Shown: piece by piece, positions 6,131 to 8,565 of the stretch
How positions within the stretch are numbered: the stretch's first letter is position 1
Layout of the letters: every line of letters starts with the position of its first letter
Assembly (NCBI GenBank): GCA_022361135.1
Contig: JAKSBM010000242.1
Span: forward strand, 1 to 8,565
Reading direction: 5' to 3'
DNA from: Desulfobacterales bacterium
GTDB taxonomy: Bacteria; Desulfobacterota; Desulfobacteria; Desulfobacterales; Desulfobacteraceae
Length of the DNA: 8,565 nt
The notes under the pieces: model-generated
What the model was told of the DNA's origin: nothing
The model's input: the letters and a program-made list of their open reading frames with translations, nothing else
Databases searched by the model: none
Program-made: the position numbers and the translations under genes

Positions 6131-6298
6131 CTATGATTTTTCCCCGGTGATCCGGGGATCGTTGGGCCCACCGGCACAATCCGGTGTGTAGCAGCTGTTA
6201 TCCACAAAGGAACATTCCTTGTTACAGGACGGGCATTTTTCCGGTGGGGTGTCGGCCTGAAGATTGTAACCGCATTGATCGCAAATCCAGCTATTCAT
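6131..6298 (-). CDS. Rubredoxin-like protein with extra cysteines (55 aa)
   Basis: The start is ATG 6298-6296 with an AAGGAG site upstream; the longer frame to 6349 has no ribosome site. The 55-residue product carries a rubredoxin-type iron site, C6-x2-C9-GY and C22-PS-C25, with the PPEKCPSC turn also found in the rubredoxin domains of rubrerythrins. At 55 residues it matches rubredoxin in length. However, the second half differs: C29, C36 and C41 follow in a CSFVDNSCYTPDC stretch, where normal rubredoxin has its hydrophobic core. It is likely a cytoplasmic one-electron carrier for the rubrerythrin-type proteins of the cluster. It is the first gene of the - strand cluster, so its level may be set directly by the cluster promoter. 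Confidence 0.88.
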   Translation of the reverse strand: MNSWICDQCGYNLQADTPPEKCPSCNKECSFVDNSCYTPDCAGGPNDPRITGEKS

Positions 6299-6451
6299 GA
6301 GGGTCTCCTTCCGGGCCCATGGCCCGTGGTTGGGGCGGGATTCCGCCAATGATCATGTCAAATTAGAAACCTGTGATGTTCTGGAAAATTAATTGTTCAA
6401 AAATCATGCCGGACGGCCTATAGTGGGTCTGGCCGGTGCCCAGGGGAAGAG

Positions 6452-6514
6452 ATGAAAATCCATTCGATTCAAGGTATTGAAGATGCGCCGCGGCAAAGAT
6501 ATACGACTGGCTAA
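6452..6514 (+). CDS. Possible 20-codon leader ORF
   Basis: ATG 6452 is preceded by AGGGGAAGAG, a reasonable ribosome site, and encodes MKIHSIQGIEDAPRQRYTTG before TAA 6512-6514. It lies 73 nt upstream of the hydrolase start and overlaps the candidate promoter at 6477-6505, so both readings cannot easily hold for the same transcript. No run of regulatory codons and no attenuator hairpin was seen. It may be chance. Confidence 0.2.
   Translation: MKIHSIQGIEDAPRQRYTTG
6477..6505 (+). promoter_or_regulatory. Candidate sigma-70 promoter for the hydrolase gene
   Basis: TTGAAG (6477-6482) is followed after exactly 17 bp by TATACG (6500-6505), 82 nt upstream of the hydrolase ATG. Spacing is ideal and each box has moderate agreement with consensus. 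Confidence 0.35.
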
Positions 6515-6587
6515 TACCTTAGCATACTTCCAGGCCCGGGGAAATAAGTCCACCGGCAAAACCCGAATTTAAGACAGAGGTGATCCC

Positions 6588-7262
6588 ATGCCCTTCCAAG
6601 AAGAGAACACAACCCTTGCATTTGACACCCCCCTTCCCGCCATCATCGGCCGTCCCAAGGAGTCCACCCGGGATCTGGGAATCGTGTTTGCCCACGGCTC
6701 GTCCAATGACATGACCCATCCCACACTGGAAGCCATGGCCCGGGGCTTTTCCCAAAACGGTTACCCCACCCTGCGATTCAATTTTCCCTACCGGGCGGCG
6801 GGTCGGAAATCCCCGGACCCCGAGCACCGCCTCCTGGCCGCCATGGCCCATGCCATGGCCCATTTGAAAAAAGCCATCCCATGTCGACGGCTGATCCTGG
6901 CGGGTAAATCCCTGGGGGCCCGCATGGCCGCCCAGGGCTGTGCCGCGGGTCAACTGGACGCCGACGGCCTCATCTTCCTGGGCTATCCCCTCCATGCACC
7001 GGGGAAAAAAGATGCCCCCCGCACCGCCCCCCTGGAAGCCCTATCCATCCCCCTGCTCTTTTTCCAGGGAACCCGGGACCCCTTCTGCAACATGGAAACC
7101 CTTCAACCGGTCTTTGATGGATTAACCGCCCCGGCCCAATTGGAAATCATCCAGAACGGGGATCATGGATTCCAATTGCCCAAAACAAGCCCTGGCACCC
7201 CGGACCAGGTCCACGACCAAATGCTGGGGGTGGCCATTGACTGGCTAAGCCGCTGGAATTAA
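6588..7262 (+). CDS. Alpha/beta hydrolase of the KANL3/TEX30 type (dienelactone-hydrolase-like)
   Basis: This 224-residue cytoplasmic protein has the alpha/beta-hydrolase plan. It has an oxyanion-region HGSSNDMTHP (36-45), the RFNFPYRAAGRKSPD segment (63-77) typical of the KANL3/TEX30 group, and the nucleophile elbow GKSLG (106-110, Ser108). A strand-turn with the acid follows at FFQGTRDPF (Asp164 likely), with the catalytic His in GDHGF (His193). The Ser-Asp-His triad is complete and length is normal for the group, so it should be active. The substrate, probably an ester or thioester, cannot be told from sequence. Start ATG 6588 follows a GAGGTGAT site. It is transcribed away from the redox cluster and stands alone: the next gene has its own promoter. 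No good terminator hairpin was found after it (7263-7375). Confidence 0.9.
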   Translation: MPFQEENTTLAFDTPLPAIIGRPKESTRDLGIVFAHGSSNDMTHPTLEAMARGFSQNGYPTLRFNFPYRAAGRKSPDPEHRLLAAMAHAMAHLKKAIPCRRLILAGKSLGARMAAQGCAAGQLDADGLIFLGYPLHAPGKKDAPRTAPLEALSIPLLFFQGTRDPFCNMETLQPVFDGLTAPAQLEIIQNGDHGFQLPKTSPGTPDQVHDQMLGVAIDWLSRWN

Positions 7263-7378
7263 GGAAAACACAGAATCCCGTTTTCGGCCTGAACCTGCCT
7301 TTAACCGGCTGTTTTACGGATAATGTTTGCCTTGAAAATCAACCTGTGATATGCCAGAACAGTTTATTCTAGAACTTT

Positions 7379-7407
7379 TTGTTTAGCGTGTCTAAACACC
7401 TTAATAT
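7379..7407 (+). promoter_or_regulatory. Sigma-70-like promoter of the helical-repeat gene
   Basis: TTGTTT (7379-7384) and TAATAT (7402-7407) are separated by 17 bp, 38 nt upstream of the ATG at 7445, in an AT-rich stretch unlike the flanking coding sequence. The spacing and -10 match are good. A perfect inverted repeat fills the spacer. Confidence 0.6.
7380..7398. promoter_or_regulatory. Palindromic operator-like site within the promoter
   Basis: TGTTTAG-CGTGT-CTAAACA is a perfect 7-bp inverted repeat with a 5-bp spacer, covering the -35 box and most of the -35/-10 spacer. Symmetry, size and position are those of an operator for a dimeric helix-turn-helix repressor (TetR-family operators often look like this). 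No regulator gene is visible in the window. Confidence 0.5.
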
Positions 7408-7444
7408 ATATGTCAATAGTTGCCTTCGGGCAGAAGGGAGAACC

Positions 7445-8565
7445 ATGGGACTCAAAGAAGAGTTAGAAGACAAAGCAGAAGAATGTGATGCGCCTGAAGA
7501 GTACATTGGCGTTGCCAAGGAAATCGTAGACGGCCTGGACGACAAGGAATGGGCTGCAGAATTGCTGGAAGAAGGGGCCGAGTGGGCAGAAACTTACGAG
7601 GACACCCTGCTCTATGCCAAGGCTGCCATGGACATCCTCGGGGATGCCGATGCCGCCTCCGCCCACCTGGACATGGGCAAAAACATCTGCACCACCCTCC
7701 AGGACCTCATGGGACTGGCCGCCGGCACCCTGGGACTGGGCATGGAAGATGCCGCCCGGGAATTGTATGATGCCGCCGCCGGTAAATGCACCAAAATTTC
7801 CGATTACCTGGAACTGAGCAAAAACATCGCCGAAACCCTGAAGGACGATGCCCTGGCCGCCGCCACCGTGGAAAAGGCGTCGGACAAGTGCAAAACAGCC
7901 AAGGATTTTGTTGAATTTGCCAAATCCTCCATGGATATGTCCGGTGACAAAGCCGCCGCCGTCAAGGTTTATGAAAAGGCATTGGCCGCTGCTTCCAAGG
8001 CCGACGACTACATGGTACTGGCCGATGGCGCCGTCAACGATCTAAACGACAAGGACATGGCCCGGAATATTTTTGAAACCGCCCTGTCTTCCCTGGAATC
8101 CGGTGACGAGCTCATCAAATTCGCCGCCACCGTTAAGGAAAAACTGGATGATGCCGACTTCATTCTCTCCATCTACCAGAAGGCCGAAAGCGCATTTGAA
8201 AAATTCTCCGATTACCTGAAGCTGGCCAAGGCCGCCTTTGAAAACACCGGAAATGCCGAATTTGCCTCCGCAGTTTACCAGAAAGCCGCTGCCACCGACC
8301 CTGAATGCACCCAGCTGGTGGATCTGGCCCTGGCCATGGCCAACGACCTCAAAGACGTTGAAGCCGCCATTCCCGTTCTGAAACAAGCGGAAAAAGCCGT
8401 TAAAAACAACGACGAATTCATCAAAACCGCCAAGGCCATCCAGGAAATTGCAGCCGAAGATAAAGAATGGGCCGAAGCCATTACCTTCCAGCTGGAAAAG
8501 CGGGAAGAATTCAAAGCCCTCTACGCCGACTTTATCGTCCGCGAACTGGAAGCCAAGACTGCGTA
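7445..8565 (+). CDS. Alpha-helical repeat protein, ~10 tandem 34-residue repeats (runs to window edge)
   Basis: ATG 7445 follows an AGAAGGGAG site and the frame stays open to the window edge: 373 full codons, then bases TA, which would complete a stop if the next base is A or G. After a short acidic N-terminus (MGLKEELEDKAEECDAPEEY) the protein is built from about ten consecutive repeats of 33-35 residues with almost no linker. Each follows the pattern 'DYLxLAKxxxxxLxDxxxAxxxYxKAxxxxxK', meaning two amphipathic helices joined by an acidic turn. Clear units start with ISDYLELSKN, AKDFVEFAKS, ADDYMVLADG, GDELIKFAAT, FSDYLKLAKA and NDEFIKTAKA. The 34-residue period is that of TPR-type solenoids, but the canonical TPR W-LG-Y-A-P set is not obvious. 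It has no signal peptide or membrane span and is strongly Ala/Lys/Asp/Glu rich. It is likely a cytoplasmic protein-binding scaffold; the partner is unknown. Confidence 0.88.
   Translation, partial: MGLKEELEDKAEECDAPEEYIGVAKEIVDGLDDKEWAAELLEEGAEWAETYEDTLLYAKAAMDILGDADAASAHLDMGKNICTTLQDLMGLAAGTLGLGMEDAARELYDAAAGKCTKISDYLELSKNIAETLKDDALAAATVEKASDKCKTAKDFVEFAKSSMDMSGDKAAAVKVYEKALAAASKADDYMVLADGAVNDLNDKDMARNIFETALSSLESGDELIKFAATVKEKLDDADFILSIYQKAESAFEKFSDYLKLAKAAFENTGNAEFASAVYQKAAATDPECTQLVDLALAMANDLKDVEAAIPVLKQAEKAVKNNDEFIKTAKAIQEIAAEDKEWAEAITFQLEKREEFKALYADFIVRELEAKTA

Larger units (their letters stand above)
6299..6587. other. Divergent intergenic region between the redox cluster and the hydrolase gene
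   Basis: This 289-nt stretch separates the two divergent transcription units and must hold the promoters of both. Near the cluster side are two short GC-rich hairpins in the - strand leader: CGGGCC/GGCCCG at 6312-6326 (3-nt loop) and GGCGG/CCGCC at 6334-6347. Between 6355 and 6405 the sequence is AT-rich, as expected for a promoter, but I see no clear -35/-10 pair on the - strand. A possible + strand promoter and a 20-codon ORF lie at 6452-6514. No convincing transcription-factor palindrome was found. Confidence 0.5.

Noticed and set aside
6388..6410. A sigma-54-like -24/-12 promoter on the - strand upstream of the redox cluster (GGCATG, then TTGA).
   Set aside because: The -12 element reads GA rather than the near-invariant GC, so the match is too weak to call.

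Overview
The window reads as chromosomal DNA of an anaerobic, probably sulfate-reducing member of the Desulfobacterota (old Deltaproteobacteria). This is an inference. It rests on the cluster of rubrerythrins, rubredoxin-like and ferredoxin proteins, on a D. vulgaris-like rubrerythrin, on GC-rich coding with strong Shine-Dalgarno sites, and on an apparent selenocysteine gene. No rRNA, tRNA, CRISPR array, insertion sequence or phage gene was seen.

Layout. Bases 1-143 are the 3' end of a + strand proC-like gene. It converges on a small uncharacterised - strand gene (264-617), and two back-to-back terminator hairpins separate them (165-197 and 203-240). From 6298 down to 823 lies one co-directional - strand cluster of seven genes. 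In transcription order these are: a rubredoxin-like protein, a small Cys-pair zinc-ribbon protein, a rhodanese/ferritin-like fusion whose active-site Cys codon is UGA, an NDH-2/SelD-N-like flavoprotein, a membrane VTT-domain/disulfide-reductase-like fusion, a single-cluster ferredoxin with an Asp ligand, and a rubrerythrin. A strong terminator follows at 755-801. From about 6450 to the end the + strand carries an alpha/beta hydrolase (6588-7262). After it comes a long protein made of about ten 34-residue helical repeats (7445 to the window edge), preceded by a promoter with a palindromic operator-like site.

The most notable object is the fusion gene at 5023-5862. Its frame is open across a single in-frame TGA that falls exactly where the rhodanese catalytic Cys belongs (C-x-x-G-x-R-S becomes U-A-V-G-G-R-S). 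A 7-bp GC-rich hairpin with a GGGU loop starts 13 nt after the UGA, a geometry very close to the E. coli fdhF SECIS. A conventional annotation would split this gene or call it broken. I read it as a selenoprotein: a Sec-rhodanese joined to a complete diiron ferritin-like domain.

Together the - strand genes look like a redox unit. Electron carriers (rubredoxin-like protein, ferredoxin) and two FAD/NAD(P)H oxidoreductases, one membrane-anchored, could serve diiron peroxidase-type proteins and a persulfide/perselenide-handling rhodanese. Oxidative or sulfane-sulfur stress defence is the likely role, but this is inference from gene content.
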